NCBI GenBank assembly: GCA_015767405.1 | Contig: JADWMG010000008.1 | Location: 1-41,507, forward strand | Reading direction: 5' to 3' | DNA: 41,507 nucleotides | Origin: Actinomycetota bacterium | GTDB lineage: Bacteria; Actinomycetota; Acidimicrobiia; Acidimicrobiales; Ilumatobacteraceae | Shown: in pieces, positions 1 to 10,309 of the stretch | Layout of the letters: each line of letters starts with the position of its first letter | Position numbering within the stretch: position 1 is the first letter of the stretch | Translations under genes and position numbers: made by a program | The notes under the pieces: generated by a model | Seen by the model: the letters and a program-made list of their open reading frames with translations, nothing else | Database searches by the model: none | Told to the model about the DNA's origin: nothing

Positions 1-2
1 AG

Positions 3-653
3 GTGGGCGTCCTCGCCCTGGTGGCCTGCGGTGGATCCGACGACTCATCCGGCGGATCCGACGACTCGAGCAACGAGTCCGTGGCCGACTCAGCCGACTC
101 GAGCGGCGGGTCCGTGGCCGACTCAGCCGACGACTCATCCGATGATGATGGTGATGGATCGAACGACGAGGCCCAGGAGAGTCTCGAAGAGGCGGGTGTC
201 GATCTCGACCTGGACGAACTCGAGGAAACCGTCACAGGCTTCAGTACGGGCGACGGTGGCGGTGTCGTGACGATCGATGGGGTCGCCTATGAGTACGTCG
301 CCGAGATCTGCATCGTGCAAGGAACGGACTTTGTCGCTTCAGGCCCGGGTCAGGGTTCGGATGGAACTCCTGCCTGGGTCGAAGTCGAGTCGTCCGTTGG
401 GTTCGACTTCGACGGTGATGGCACGGACGATCCAAGCGCGAGTGTCAGCGTCAGCGTCGGTCAGACGGAACTATTCGGAAGTGGGCCGGAGGATCAGCCC
501 CGCTACTACGCCGAATCAAATGTGTACGACCAGAGCTTGACCTACACGCTCGATGGCGGGCGGATGATGGGATCAGGTGAGATGACGGACCGTAACGATT
601 ACGAGAACTATGACAAGTCGTATCCCGTCACGTTCGAGGCGAGTTGCAGCTGA
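3..653 (+). CDS. Ser/Asp-rich secreted lipoprotein (5' end probably truncated by window edge)
   Basis: ORF with lipobox-like LVACGG at the N-terminus followed by a low-complexity DDSSGGSDDSS linker; true start likely lies upstream of the window. Confidence 0.6.
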   Translation: MGVLALVACGGSDDSSGGSDDSSNESVADSADSSGGSVADSADDSSDDDGDGSNDEAQESLEEAGVDLDLDELEETVTGFSTGDGGGVVTIDGVAYEYVAEICIVQGTDFVASGPGQGSDGTPAWVEVESSVGFDFDGDGTDDPSASVSVSVGQTELFGSGPEDQPRYYAESNVYDQSLTYTLDGGRMMGSGEMTDRNDYENYDKSYPVTFEASCS

Positions 654-761
654 GGCGAGTTGCAGCTGCGGAATAGTTCACCGCGCACGTGAGTTGTGAA
701 ACAGGTGTGAATACACGCACCCTGCCAGACACCAAGTCGTAGCGAACGGTAGAACTGATAC

Positions 762-1898
762 ATGACTACGCTGCCTCCTCCAGCACACGGGGTCACTCCC
801 ACTCCGCCATCTCCACCTGTTCATCGCCCCAGAAGCCGGGCGGTGCTCCTCGTTGCCGTAGTCGGGATTGTCGCGTGGGTGGCTGGTCTCGCCGGAGCCC
901 TGCTCGGGGGCGAAGTGTCCGACTGGCTCGACAAGCCCCCGACTCGTGGCTCTGATGCTCCGATCAATGTCGCCGCTCCGCGTGACGAGATCGAGCGTCG
1001 TGTCGATGTCGGCGATGTTGTCGACTACATCACTCCATCAGTCGTCACGATCAGCGCGGATGTCGACGGTGGCCAATCACTCGGAACCGGCGTCATCATC
1101 TCTTCAGACGGTGAGATCCTGACTAACGCCCACGTAGTGCAGAACGCCACTGCTGTTCGTGTCCGTCTCGCCGGCGAGAGCGAGCCGCGTGAGGTGACCG
1201 TATTGGCCGCCGATGAAAGCAATGATCTGGCGCTTCTCCGCATGAGTGGTGATGGGTTCGAAGCCGCAACGTTTGCCGACCCGAACAGTATTCGTCTGGG
1301 CGATGAGGTCGTTGCAATCGGATTCGCTCTCGGGCTCGACGGTGAGCCGTCAGTGACCCTCGGGATCGTCTCGGCGCTCAACCGCACGATTGGCACCGAG
1401 GGAGCATTCCTCGATGGACTCATCCAGACCGATGCCGCGATCTCATCGGGCAACTCGGGCGGGCCACTGGTCAACGCTGCCGGCGAGGTTGTAGGGATCA
1501 ACACCGCAGTTGCCCGTGACACAGCCGTCACCGCCGCAACCAATGTGAGCTTTGCTATCGGTGCCGCCGAAGCTCTGCCCGTAATCGAAGCACTGCGTAG
1601 TCAGGCTGATGGTGATCCTCGGGATCAGGCATACCTCGGTGTCGAACTCGACGATCGGCGAGATGGCGGCCAAGGCGCAGTGGTCGTCAGCGTGCAGGAA
1701 GGCACTCCGGCTGCAGAATTCGGCCTTGAAGCCGGCGACTTGATCCTTGCCGTCGACGGGGCTGCAACGGATGGGTCTACAGGCCTCATCGCAGCTATTC
1801 GTGACCTCGCTCCCGGCGATCTGACAACGCTCACAATCGTCAGAGATGGTGACGAAGTGGCTATCGACGTCGAACTCACGGTCCGCCCCGACTCCTGA
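762..1898 (+). CDS. HtrA/DegP-like membrane-anchored trypsin-like serine protease with PDZ domain
   Basis: N-terminal TM helix, catalytic motifs TNAHVV, SNDLALL, SGNSGGPLVN, C-terminal PDZ-like AYLGVELDD...GLEAGDLILAVDG. Confidence 0.9.
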   Translation: MTTLPPPAHGVTPTPPSPPVHRPRSRAVLLVAVVGIVAWVAGLAGALLGGEVSDWLDKPPTRGSDAPINVAAPRDEIERRVDVGDVVDYITPSVVTISADVDGGQSLGTGVIISSDGEILTNAHVVQNATAVRVRLAGESEPREVTVLAADESNDLALLRMSGDGFEAATFADPNSIRLGDEVVAIGFALGLDGEPSVTLGIVSALNRTIGTEGAFLDGLIQTDAAISSGNSGGPLVNAAGEVVGINTAVARDTAVTAATNVSFAIGAAEALPVIEALRSQADGDPRDQAYLGVELDDRRDGGQGAVVVSVQEGTPAAEFGLEAGDLILAVDGAATDGSTGLIAAIRDLAPGDLTTLTIVRDGDEVAIDVELTVRPDS

Positions 1899-1914
1899 CC
1901 GAAAGCCCAAACCA

Positions 1915-1965
1915 CGTTTGTAGGTAATTCTTGGGCTCTATGTGCCAGAAAATTACCTACAAACG
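1915..1965. repeat. Palindromic element family A, copy 1 (CGTTTGTAGGTAATT...AATTACCTACAAACG)
   Basis: Perfect 15-bp inverted repeat 1915-1929/1951-1965, 16 nt after the htrA stop; related to 13701-13751. Confidence 0.85.
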
Positions 1966-1973
1966 CAGAATGG

Positions 1974-2002
1974 TTGGAACGGGCAACTGGTGCCCGTAGC
2001 AT
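1974..2002 (+). promoter_or_regulatory. Candidate promoter for the rplC operon (TTGGAA-N17-TAGCAT)
   Basis: -35 TTGGAA 1974-1979, 17-bp spacer, -10 TAGCAT 1997-2002; spacer is itself an inverted repeat CGGGCA-ACTGG-TGCCCG. Confidence 0.45.
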
Positions 2003-2114
2003 TGCATGGCCGTGATCGGAAGGCATTTCGATCATCAACCCAATTTGCAATCTACGTCTGTGTAGGCCACCCGCGTCGTCGGGACCGGAACCGCTCAGCA
2101 ACAATTTAATTCGT

Positions 2115-2145
2115 GCTCCGCACGCCCCTGGGCGGCGGAGCTTTT
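2115..2145 (+). terminator. Terminator-like hairpin in the rplC leader (possible attenuator)
   Basis: GCTCCGC(2115-2121) A CGCCC-CT-GGGCG GCGGAGC(2135-2141) followed by TTTT; about 56 nt before the rplC ATG. Confidence 0.6.
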
Positions 2146-2201
2146 GCGTGGATAGCCCAGCCACTCGGACTGGGCTCGATCAACACAGAGGAACTGCCGC
2201 C

Positions 2202-2861
2202 ATGGCACAACAAACGATCGTCGGCGAGAAGGTCGGCATGACACAGACGTGGGTAGACGACAAGGTCGTCCCCGTCACGGTGCTGCGTGTCGATCCGATG
2301 CGCATCGTCCGGATAAAGACAAATGAACGCGACGGCTACACCGCTCTCCAGGTCACTTACGGCCATCGAGACGCGAACAAGCTGAACAAACCAGACCTCG
2401 GGCAGTACGAGACATCTGGTGTCGCGCCCGGCAGGCGCCTAGTCGAGCTTCGGCTCGACTCTGTCGATGGCTTCGAGGTGGGTCAAGAACTCACCGTCGA
2501 CGAAATCCCGGCCGGGATGATCGTCGATGTCACCGGCACGAGCCGAGGCAAGGGCTTCGCCGGCGTCATGAAGCGCCACAACTTCAAGGGCCAGCCGGCA
2601 TCGCACGGTAACCACAAGAGTCACCGCAAGCCCGGTGCCATTGGTTCGTGTGCCTTTCCGGCCCGTGTCTTCAAGGGACACCGCATGGCTGGCCACATGG
2701 GCCACGAGCAGGTAACGACCCAGAACCTCGAGGTCGTCAAGTCTGACTCAGAGCGCAACCTGTTGTTGATCAGGGGTTCTGTCCCGGGTCCGGCCGGTGG
2801 CGTGATCCTCGTACGCAACGCCGTGAAGATGGCCGATCAGTCATCGCTGAAGGGAAGCTGA
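2202..2861 (+). CDS. rplC: 50S ribosomal protein L3
   Basis: MAQQTIVGEKVGMTQ... GTSRGKGFAGVMKRHNFKGQPASHGNHKSHRKPGAIG; start at ATG 2202 inside ORF 2148-2861. Confidence 0.97.
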   Translation: MAQQTIVGEKVGMTQTWVDDKVVPVTVLRVDPMRIVRIKTNERDGYTALQVTYGHRDANKLNKPDLGQYETSGVAPGRRLVELRLDSVDGFEVGQELTVDEIPAGMIVDVTGTSRGKGFAGVMKRHNFKGQPASHGNHKSHRKPGAIGSCAFPARVFKGHRMAGHMGHEQVTTQNLEVVKSDSERNLLLIRGSVPGPAGGVILVRNAVKMADQSSLKGS

Positions 2862-2863
2862 AC

Positions 2864-3505
2864 ATGGCATCGCTCACACTCAAGAACATCTCCGGCAGCG
2901 ACGCTGGAACAGTTGAACTCGACGACGAATTGTTCGGTATCGAGCCCAATGTTCCGGTCATGCACCAGGTCGTTACGGCACAGCTCGCAGCCCGCCGCTC
3001 AGGCACGCAGAGCACCAAGACACGCTCTGACGTCCAAGGTGGTGGCCGTAAGCCATGGGCCCAGAAGGGCACAGGCAATGCACGCCAGGGTTCAATTCGC
3101 TCACCGCAGTTTGTCGGTGGTGGTGTGGCGCTGGGCCCGAAGCCACGCAAATACAACCAGAAGACGCCCAAGAAGATGATCAAGCTGGCACTCCGATCGG
3201 CACTGTCCGATCGTGCGAACGAGGGCAAGGTGATCGTGATCGACAGCTGGGGCATTGACGCCCCGAAGACAAAAGACGCCAAGGCCGCCCTCGGAGCGCT
3301 CGGTATCGACGGAACAGCTTTGGTCGTCATCGGTCGAGATGACGCCGCAGCAGCACTGAGCTTCCGCAATCTCCAGAACGTGCAGCTCATCGCCCCCGGC
3401 GAGTTGAACGCCTACGACGTGCTCTGCAACGACTGGCTCATCTTCACCAAAGAAGTAGTCCCAAGAGGCACTCCAGTTTCAGCTAACGAGGAGGTTGCGT
3501 CGTGA
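2864..3505 (+). CDS. rplD: 50S ribosomal protein L4
   Basis: [29 protein letters not shown] motif. Confidence 0.97.
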   Translation: MASLTLKNISGSDAGTVELDDELFGIEPNVPVMHQVVTAQLAARRSGTQSTKTRSDVQGGGRKPWAQKGTGNARQGSIRSPQFVGGGVALGPKPRKYNQKTPKKMIKLALRSALSDRANEGKVIVIDSWGIDAPKTKDAKAALGALGIDGTALVVIGRDDAAAALSFRNLQNVQLIAPGELNAYDVLCNDWLIFTKEVVPRGTPVSANEEVAS

Positions 3506-3789
3506 AAGATCCTCGTGACGTCATCATTGCTCCGATCGTCTCGGAGAAGAGCTACTCCCTGATCGAACAGGGCGTCTACACCTTCCAAGTCGACACCAAG
3601 GCTTCCAAGCCCGAGATTCGCGACGCCGTCGAGGCCATCTGGGGCGTCGAGGTGCTGAAGGTGAACACACTCAACCGCAACGGGAAGCGTAAGCGCACCC
3701 GTGGTACCAACCGCATCGGCCAACGGCCAAACACGAAGCGGGCCATCGTCACACTTGCAGCGGGCGAAATCCCGCTGTTCGAGAACTGA
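3502..3789 (+). CDS. rplW: 50S ribosomal protein L23
   Basis: [16 protein letters not shown]...[19 protein letters not shown]; 4-bp overlap with rplD. Confidence 0.97.
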   Translation: MKDPRDVIIAPIVSEKSYSLIEQGVYTFQVDTKASKPEIRDAVEAIWGVEVLKVNTLNRNGKRKRTRGTNRIGQRPNTKRAIVTLAAGEIPLFEN

Positions 3790-3796
3790 GCGCATC

Positions 3797-4633
3797 ATGG
3801 CTATTCGTTCACGCAAGCCCACCAGCCCCGGTCGTCGCTTCCAGACGAGCTCCGACTTCCGCGACATCACCAAGACCCAGCCGGAAAAGACGCTGCTCGT
3901 CAAGAAGTCAAAAACTGGCGGACGCAACAGCTACGGCCGCAAGACATCGCGCCACCGCGGTGGCGGCCACAAGCAGCAGTACCGCGTCATCGACTTCCGC
4001 CGTGTCAAAGACGGCATGTCAGCCAAGGTCGCAGCCATCGAATACGACCCGAACCGCACCTGTCGGATAGCGCTTCTGCACTACGTCGACGGCGAGAAGG
4101 CCTACATCTTGGCCCCGCGTGGCCTGAACGTTGGCGACCAGGTCCAGAGTGGTCAGGGATCTGACATCCAGCCCGGCAATGCCCTGGCCCTTCGCTTCAT
4201 CCCAGTCGGTACCACCGTGCACAATGTCGAGTTGCGCCCGGGCCAGGGCGGCAAGATCGGCCGTTCGGCCGGGATCGCCGTTCAGCTCGTGGCCAAAGAT
4301 GGCGACTACGCCACGCTGCGTATGCCATCCACCGAGATGCGCCGAGTGCTGATCGACTGTCGGGCAACCGTCGGCGAGGTCGGCAACTCCGAGCACGAAT
4401 TGATCAAGATAGGTAAAGCCGGCCGTAACCGATGGAAGGGCAAGCGCCCTCAGACTCGTGGCGTGGCTATGAACCCGGTCGACCACCCACTCGGTGGTGG
4501 CGAAGGCCGCACCTCCGGTGGGCGTCCAGCGGTGTCCCCGTGGGGCAAGCCAGAAGGCCGTACCCGCAACAAGAAGAAGCCCAGCCAGCAGCTGCTTGTC
4601 CGCCGCCGCCGTACAAGTAGAGGTCGCCGCTAG
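3797..4633 (+). CDS. rplB: 50S ribosomal protein L2
   Basis: [14 protein letters not shown]...[26 protein letters not shown]...[23 protein letters not shown] at 3797. Confidence 0.97.
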   Translation: MAIRSRKPTSPGRRFQTSSDFRDITKTQPEKTLLVKKSKTGGRNSYGRKTSRHRGGGHKQQYRVIDFRRVKDGMSAKVAAIEYDPNRTCRIALLHYVDGEKAYILAPRGLNVGDQVQSGQGSDIQPGNALALRFIPVGTTVHNVELRPGQGGKIGRSAGIAVQLVAKDGDYATLRMPSTEMRRVLIDCRATVGEVGNSEHELIKIGKAGRNRWKGKRPQTRGVAMNPVDHPLGGGEGRTSGGRPAVSPWGKPEGRTRNKKKPSQQLLVRRRRTSRGRR

Positions 4634-4670
4634 TAGCGGCCGATCAATCGCAGAAAGAGTACTGACAACA

Positions 4671-4955
4671 ATGTCTCGCAGTCTCAAAAAGGGCCCGTTT
4701 GTCGACGAGCACCTGCTCAAGAAGATCGACGAACAGAACGCCGCTGGACAGCGCAAGGTCATCAAGACCTGGTCGCGTCGCTCCACGATCATTCCCGACA
4801 TGGTCGGCCACACCATTGCGGTCCACGACGGACGCAAGCACGTACCGGTCTACGTGACCGAGTCGATGGTTGGTCACAAGCTCGGTGAGTTCAGCCCTAC
4901 CCGGACCTTCCGTTACCACGCTGGTATGGAGCGCAACACACGGGGTGGTCGCTGA
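4671..4955 (+). CDS. rpsS: 30S ribosomal protein S19
   Basis: [18 protein letters not shown]...[26 protein letters not shown] at 4671. Confidence 0.97.
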   Translation: MSRSLKKGPFVDEHLLKKIDEQNAAGQRKVIKTWSRRSTIIPDMVGHTIAVHDGRKHVPVYVTESMVGHKLGEFSPTRTFRYHAGMERNTRGGR

Positions 4956-5653
4956 TGACCGGCCCAAAGCTCAACGAGATGTCTTTCGTCGCCGGTGAAC
5001 GTTCCGGTACGAAAGCCACAGCCAAGTACGTACGCACCTCCGCCTCCAAGGCTCGGGTTGTTCTCGATCTGATCCGCGGTCTCGACGTCAAGTCGGCCGA
5101 CGAGGTACTCCAGTTCACCGATCGTCATGTCGCGCAAAATGTCCGCAAGGTTCTTGCCAGCGCAGTCGCCAACGCCGTCAACAACGACGAGCAGGACGCA
5201 GAGGAACTCTACGTCATTGCGTGTTTCGCCGATGAGGGCCCCACGCTTCGCCGATTCCGGCCTCGTGCTCGAGGCCGCGCATCACGCATCCTCAAGCGCA
5301 GTTGTCACATCACCGTGATCGTTGCCCGCATGAGTGACGAACGGATCGAGATACTCACCGCCCGCCAAGAGCGTGCCGGTGGTGGCGGTGGCGGCCGAGG
5401 TCGTCCGCAGTCCTCCAGCGCCAGCCGTAGGGCCAGGGTCGAACGCAGCCGCGCCAAATCCGCCGATACCGAAGAGGCATCCACGGACGAAGCAGCAACC
5501 GACGAGTCAGCTGCCGAAGAGACCACCGACGAAGTCGCAACAGACGCCGAGATAATCGAAACGGATGCTGAGCAAACCAGCGATGAAGCGACAGACGCTG
5601 AGCATGCCGTCGAAGCGGACGACGAACCCGCCACCGGAGAGGACAATTCATAG
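4955..5653 (+). CDS. rplV: 50S ribosomal protein L22 with long acidic C-terminal extension
   Basis: [22 protein letters not shown]...[22 protein letters not shown] core followed by a Gly/Arg then Glu/Asp/Thr/Ala-rich tail. Confidence 0.95.
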   Translation: MTGPKLNEMSFVAGERSGTKATAKYVRTSASKARVVLDLIRGLDVKSADEVLQFTDRHVAQNVRKVLASAVANAVNNDEQDAEELYVIACFADEGPTLRRFRPRARGRASRILKRSCHITVIVARMSDERIEILTARQERAGGGGGGRGRPQSSSASRRARVERSRAKSADTEEASTDEAATDESAAEETTDEVATDAEIIETDAEQTSDEATDAEHAVEADDEPATGEDNS

Positions 5654-6534
5654 TGGGCCAGAAAATCAACCCCTACGGCTTCCGTCTGGGAATCACCACC
5701 GACTGGAAGTCGCGTTGGTTCAGCGAGCGTGAGTACAAGGACTATCTCACCGAAGACTGGACCATCCGCCAGGAAATCATGGAGCGCCTGGAGTCGGCGG
5801 CGATCAGCCGTATCGAAGTCGAACGCACCCGTGACAAGCTGCGTGTCGATGTACACACGGCTCGCCCCGGCATCGTCATCGGTCGCCGTGGTGCTCAAGC
5901 TGACGAGCTCCGCCAAATGATCACGAAGATCACCGGCAACGGCAAGATCCAGCTGAACATCGTCGAGATCAAGAACCCCGAACTCGACGCCGCGCTCATT
6001 GCGCAGGGCGTCGCAGATCAGCTCGTCAATCGCATCGCCTTCCGGCGGGCCATGAAGCGTGCCGTGCAGAATGCACAGCGCGCCGGCGCCCTCGGTATCC
6101 GGGTTCAGTGCTCGGGTCGCCTCGGCGGCGCCGAGATGAGCCGGACCGAGTGGTATCGCGAGGGTCGTGTGCCGCTGCACACACTCCGCGCCGACATCGA
6201 CTACGGCATGCGTGAGGCCAAGACCACCAGTGGACGTGTCGGCGTCAAGGTGTGGATCTACAAGGGCGACATCCTGCCCTACAAGATCGTGAACGAAGAC
6301 AAGATTGCTCGCGAGGCGGCCATGGCCGTAGGCGAAACATCTGGTCAGGGTGGTCCCCGCAAGGTTGTCTCCTCTGGCGGTCCCCGCGAGGGTGCTCCCG
6401 CGCAGGAGACGCAGCCGCTCGTCAAAGAAGCTGATCCAGAGCTCGAGAAGTTGCTCGACGAAGAAGAAGCCATCGCCAAGCGCACTGCTGCGGCCGAAGG
6501 CTCCGAGACGCCACACTTTCGTGGCGAGGACTGA
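5653..6534 (+). CDS. rpsC: 30S ribosomal protein S3
   Basis: GTG start; [23 protein letters not shown]...KH-like [12 protein letters not shown]-terminal charged extension. Confidence 0.97.
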   Translation: MGQKINPYGFRLGITTDWKSRWFSEREYKDYLTEDWTIRQEIMERLESAAISRIEVERTRDKLRVDVHTARPGIVIGRRGAQADELRQMITKITGNGKIQLNIVEIKNPELDAALIAQGVADQLVNRIAFRRAMKRAVQNAQRAGALGIRVQCSGRLGGAEMSRTEWYREGRVPLHTLRADIDYGMREAKTTSGRVGVKVWIYKGDILPYKIVNEDKIAREAAMAVGETSGQGGPRKVVSSGGPREGAPAQETQPLVKEADPELEKLLDEEEAIAKRTAAAEGSETPHFRGED

Positions 6535-6548
6535 AAGGGGAGCGAACA

Positions 6549-6965
6549 ATGCTGATGCCCCGCAAGGTTGCTCATCGCAAACAACAACGCGGCCGTACCA
6601 AAGGCCTCACTAAGGGTGGCTCCGGCCTGCACTTCGGTGAATACGGAATTCAAGCGCTCGAGCCCGGTTGGCTGAGCGCCCGCCAGATCGAGGCAGCCCG
6701 TATCGCCATGACCCGCTCGATCAAGCGTGGCGGCAAGGTCTGGATCAATATCTTCCCAGACAAGCCGGTCACCAAGAAGCCGGCTGAGACTCGTATGGGC
6801 TCCGGCAAGGGCAACCCTGAATTCTGGGTAGCGGTCGTCAGGCCTGGGCGCACACTCTTCGAGTTGTCGTACCCGGATGAGGATCTCGCGAAGGAAGCGC
6901 TCAACAAGGCCATTCAGAAACTCCCCATCAAGGCACGGATCATCACCCGTGAGGAGGAGATCTGA
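6549..6965 (+). CDS. rplP: 50S ribosomal protein L16
   Basis: [19 protein letters not shown]...[18 protein letters not shown]. Confidence 0.97.
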   Translation: MLMPRKVAHRKQQRGRTKGLTKGGSGLHFGEYGIQALEPGWLSARQIEAARIAMTRSIKRGGKVWINIFPDKPVTKKPAETRMGSGKGNPEFWVAVVRPGRTLFELSYPDEDLAKEALNKAIQKLPIKARIITREEEI

Positions 6966-6966
6966 C

Positions 6967-7179
6967 GTGGCAAAGAAGAGCAATCTGGCCGACCTCAGCC
7001 TCGGTGAACTCATCGACGAACTGAAGGCCACAAAACAGGAAGCGCTCAATCTACGTTTCCGTAACGCAACGGGTCAGCTCGAAAACACCGCCGAACTCGG
7101 CAAGGTGCGCAAGCAGATCGCCCGTATCAACACCCTCATCCGTCAACGAGAAATCGTTGCCGCCGAGGCCGGACAGTAA
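6967..7179 (+). CDS. rpmC: 50S ribosomal protein L29
   Basis: GTG start at 6967; [46 protein letters not shown]. Confidence 0.95.
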   Translation: MAKKSNLADLSLGELIDELKATKQEALNLRFRNATGQLENTAELGKVRKQIARINTLIRQREIVAAEAGQ

Positions 7180-7181
7180 CG

Positions 7182-7466
7182 GTGACTGACATGGCAGAAG
7201 AAACTGCAACCGAAGAGCGTGCGGTCCGCAAGACCCGCGAGGGCACCGTGGTGTCCAACTCGATGGACAAGACGGCCGTTGTGGCTGTTGTCGATCGCGT
7301 TCGCCACGCGAAGTACAACAAGTTCGTGCTCCGCACGAAGAAGTTGTATGTGCACGACGAGACGAATGACGTAAACGTTGGCGACAAGGTACGCGTCATG
7401 GAGACTCGTCCGCTGAGCAAGAGCAAGCGTTGGCGGATCACCGAAGTGTTGGAGCGTGCCAAGTGA
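7182..7466 (+). CDS. rpsQ: 30S ribosomal protein S17
   Basis: [18 protein letters not shown]...[31 protein letters not shown]. Confidence 0.96.
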   Translation: MTDMAEETATEERAVRKTREGTVVSNSMDKTAVVAVVDRVRHAKYNKFVLRTKKLYVHDETNDVNVGDKVRVMETRPLSKSKRWRITEVLERAK

Positions 7467-7831
7467 TTCAGCAAGAGTCGCGCCTGCGCGTCGCTGACAA
7501 CTCCGGTGCTAAAGAGGTGCTGTGCATCAAGGTACTTGGCGGCACGCGCCGGCGGTATGCCTCGATCGGCGATGTCTTCGTGGCAACTGTCAAAGACGCA
7601 ATGCCTGGCGCCGCCGTCAAAAAGGGTGAAGTCGTCAAGTGCGTCGTCGTGCGCACAAAGAAAGAGAAGCGTCGTCCAGACGGCAGCTACATCCGCTTCG
7701 ACGAGAACGCGGCTGTGCTGATCAAAGACGACATGACACCGCGCGGCACACGTATCTTCGGCCCTGTCGGCCGTGAGCTGCGTGACCGTAAGTTCATGCG
7801 AATCGTTTCGCTCGCACCGGAGGTGCTCTGA
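7463..7831 (+). CDS. rplN: 50S ribosomal protein L14
   Basis: GTG start at 7463 overlapping the rpsQ stop; [26 protein letters not shown]. Confidence 0.96.
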   Translation: MIQQESRLRVADNSGAKEVLCIKVLGGTRRRYASIGDVFVATVKDAMPGAAVKKGEVVKCVVVRTKKEKRRPDGSYIRFDENAAVLIKDDMTPRGTRIFGPVGRELRDRKFMRIVSLAPEVL

Positions 7832-7832
7832 G

Positions 7833-8138
7833 ATGAAGCTCAGGAAGGGTGACACCGTCGAGGTGATCACCGGCAAAGACAAGGGCAGGCAGGGCGAGAT
7901 TGCTTTCGTCTTCCCGAAGACCAACAGGATCATCGTCAACGGCATCAACGTCGCGTCGAAGAGTCAGCGTGCGCAACGCGCTAACGACGTGGGCGGGATC
8001 ATCGAGAAGGACCTGGCCTTCCACGCGAGCAACGTCATGTTCGTCTACAAAGGCCAGAAGGTCCGCATTGGCTACAAGATTCAAGACGACGGCACCAAGG
8101 TGCGCATCGCACGTCCTAGTGGAGAGGTGATCGGATGA
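7833..8138 (+). CDS. rplX: 50S ribosomal protein L24
   Basis: [26 protein letters not shown] at 7833. Confidence 0.96.
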   Translation: MKLRKGDTVEVITGKDKGRQGEIAFVFPKTNRIIVNGINVASKSQRAQRANDVGGIIEKDLAFHASNVMFVYKGQKVRIGYKIQDDGTKVRIARPSGEVIG

Positions 8139-8758
8139 GCGACACGTTAACGATTCCGCGCCTGAAGGCAAGGTACGGCGACCCGATCAAGGCACAGCTG
8201 CAGAGCGATCTGGAGATCCAGAACGTCATGCAGGTCCCGGGTCTCGAAAAGATCGTGATCAACATGGGTGTCGGCCGTGCTGCTGGCCAGCCATCGCTGA
8301 TCGAGGGCGCGGTGGCAGATCTCACTGTGATTTCAGGTCAGAAGCCTGTAGTTACCAAAGCCAAGACTTCGATCGCCAACTTCAAGCTTCGCGAGGGTCA
8401 GTCCATCGGTGTCAAAGTGACGCTGCGCGGTGACCGCATGTGGGAGTTCCTCGATCGGCTCATATCGGTCGCCATTCCCCGTATCCGTGACTTCCGAGGG
8501 CTTCCGGCCCATTCATGGGACGGACGTGGCAACTACACATTTGGGCTCAACGAGCAGACAATGTTTGCTGAGATCGACCCCGACACTGCTGACCATCCCA
8601 GGGGGATGGACATCACAATCGTGACAACCGCCAGCGACAACGCAGCTGGCAAGGCGTTGCTAGACGCATTCGGCTTCCCCTTCAAGAAGGGTGCCGATGC
8701 CGAGAACGAACCACGCAAGAAGAAGCGCCGTGGACCGCACTACGGCGGAGGGAACTGA
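8135..8758 (+). CDS. rplE: 50S ribosomal protein L5
   Basis: [14 protein letters not shown]...[33 protein letters not shown]. Confidence 0.97.
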   Translation: MSDTLTIPRLKARYGDPIKAQLQSDLEIQNVMQVPGLEKIVINMGVGRAAGQPSLIEGAVADLTVISGQKPVVTKAKTSIANFKLREGQSIGVKVTLRGDRMWEFLDRLISVAIPRIRDFRGLPAHSWDGRGNYTFGLNEQTMFAEIDPDTADHPRGMDITIVTTASDNAAGKALLDAFGFPFKKGADAENEPRKKKRRGPHYGGGN

Positions 8759-8762
8759 AGAC

Positions 8763-8948
8763 ATGGCCAAGAAGGCACTCATCAACAAAGCAAATGCGAA
8801 GCCGAAGTTCAAGGTTCGCGCCTACACACGTTGCCGCCGCTGCGGCCGCGCCCGTTCGGTTTACCGCAAGTTCGGCCTCTGCCGCATCTGCCTGCGTGAG
8901 CTTGCTCACGCAGGTGAGATTCCCGGCCTCACGAAGTCGAGCTGGTGA
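8763..8948 (+). CDS. rpsN: 30S ribosomal protein S14 type Z (zinc-binding)
   Basis: 61-aa short form [61 protein letters not shown] with CxxC...CxxC. Confidence 0.96.
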   Translation: MAKKALINKANAKPKFKVRAYTRCRRCGRARSVYRKFGLCRICLRELAHAGEIPGLTKSSW

Positions 8949-8960
8949 GGAGACACTCTT

Positions 8961-9362
8961 ATGATGACTGATCCCATAGCAGACATGCTGACCCGGGTTC
9001 GTAATGCGAACACGGCCAAGCACGACGAGGTTCGTATGCCCTCGTCCAAACAGAAGGTTGCGCTCGCCGAAGTCCTCCAAAAGGAGGGTTACATCGGTGA
9101 GTTCGAGACTGCACCCTCACCGCGCGGTGTTGGCGATGTCCTGACCATCCAGATGAAGTACTCCGATGATCGTGATCGCACGATCATGGGTTTGCGTCGC
9201 ATCTCGACTCCCGGCCTGCGCGTGTACAGCGGGGCTACTTCCGTGCCGCGCGTGCTCGGTGGTCTCGGTGTTGCTGTCCTGTCCACCTCTCATGGCCTCA
9301 TGACCGACCGCGAGGCGCGCAAGCGCAACGTGGGCGGCGAAGTCATGTGTTACGTCTGGTGA
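8961..9362 (+). CDS. rpsH: 30S ribosomal protein S8
   Basis: [16 protein letters not shown]...[26 protein letters not shown]. Confidence 0.97.
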   Translation: MMTDPIADMLTRVRNANTAKHDEVRMPSSKQKVALAEVLQKEGYIGEFETAPSPRGVGDVLTIQMKYSDDRDRTIMGLRRISTPGLRVYSGATSVPRVLGGLGVAVLSTSHGLMTDREARKRNVGGEVMCYVW

Positions 9363-9386
9363 TCAGGCGAGGAAGAGAGCGCATTC

Positions 9387-9929
9387 ATGTCTCGTATCGG
9401 TAGCGCACCTATCACAATTCCAGCCGGGGTCGACATCGATGTCGCCGGCCGCACAATCTCGGTGAAGGGCCCGAAGGGCACGCTCGAACGCGTCATTCCC
9501 GGCACTATCACCATCAGCCAAGAGGGCGACACGCTCCAGTGTGAACGCCCGAATGACGAGAACAAGACCAAGGCCATGCATGGGCTCACTCGCAGCCTCG
9601 TGAACAACATGGTGATCGGTGTCACCGAGGGTTTCAAGAAAGAACTCGAGATCGTCGGAGTCGGCTATCGAGCGGAGGCCCAGGGCCCGAACGGTCTGCG
9701 TCTCAATCTCGGATTCAGCCACTCGGTCGATGTCAAGGCGCCCGAAGGCATTGCCTTCGAGGTGCCACAGCAGACACAGGTCATCGTCAGTGGAATCGAC
9801 AAGGAAGTCGTCGGCCAGGTGGCCGCCAACATCCGCAGTATTCGCAAGCCCGAGCCCTACAAGGGTAAGGGAGTCCGGTACGCCGGCGAGCGAGTGCAGC
9901 GCAAGGCCGGTAAGGCCGGAAAGAAGTAA
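9387..9929 (+). CDS. rplF: 50S ribosomal protein L6
   Basis: [19 protein letters not shown]...[25 protein letters not shown]. Confidence 0.97.
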   Translation: MSRIGSAPITIPAGVDIDVAGRTISVKGPKGTLERVIPGTITISQEGDTLQCERPNDENKTKAMHGLTRSLVNNMVIGVTEGFKKELEIVGVGYRAEAQGPNGLRLNLGFSHSVDVKAPEGIAFEVPQQTQVIVSGIDKEVVGQVAANIRSIRKPEPYKGKGVRYAGERVQRKAGKAGKK

Positions 9930-9940
9930 CGGAGCGTCTG

Positions 9941-10309
9941 ATGAGCAAGATCGCCCAAGCACGTCGCACTGGCCGCATACGCCGCCATCGCCGCGTTCGC
10001 AAGAAGATTCACGGAACCGCCGCCCGACCTCGTCTGGCAGTGTTCCGTTCCAATCGTCATCTTTCGGTGCAAGTCATCGACGACGATGCCGGCACCACGC
10101 TGGTAGCCGCGTCGACCCTCGAAGCCGACCAGCGCTCCGCCGGCACCGGCGGCAGCGTCGATGCAGCCACACGTGTTGGCCAACTGATTGCGGAGCGCAC
10201 GAAGGCCGCTGGCATCGAGCAAGTCGTATTTGATAGAGGCGGTTTCGCCTACCACGGCCGTATCGCCGCCGTGGCGTCCGCAGCGCGTGAAGCAGGTCTG
10301 GAGTTCTGA
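9941..10309 (+). CDS. rplR: 50S ribosomal protein L18
   Basis: [38 protein letters not shown]...[27 protein letters not shown]. Confidence 0.97.
   Translation: MSKIAQARRTGRIRRHRRVRKKIHGTAARPRLAVFRSNRHLSVQVIDDDAGTTLVAASTLEADQRSAGTGGSVDAATRVGQLIAERTKAAGIEQVVFDRGGFAYHGRIAAVASAAREAGLEF

Noticed and set aside
675-706. GTTCACCGCGCACGTGAGTTGTGAAAC as a degenerate family C element
   Set aside because: It shares only short pieces (GTTCAC, GCGCAC) without the 51-bp architecture; the pairing is weak.
5305-6549. 414-aa minus-strand ORF antisense to rpsC and the rplV tail
   Set aside because: It lies opposite a conserved ribosomal protein gene. Ser/Ala/Val low complexity mirrors the acidic tail of L22.
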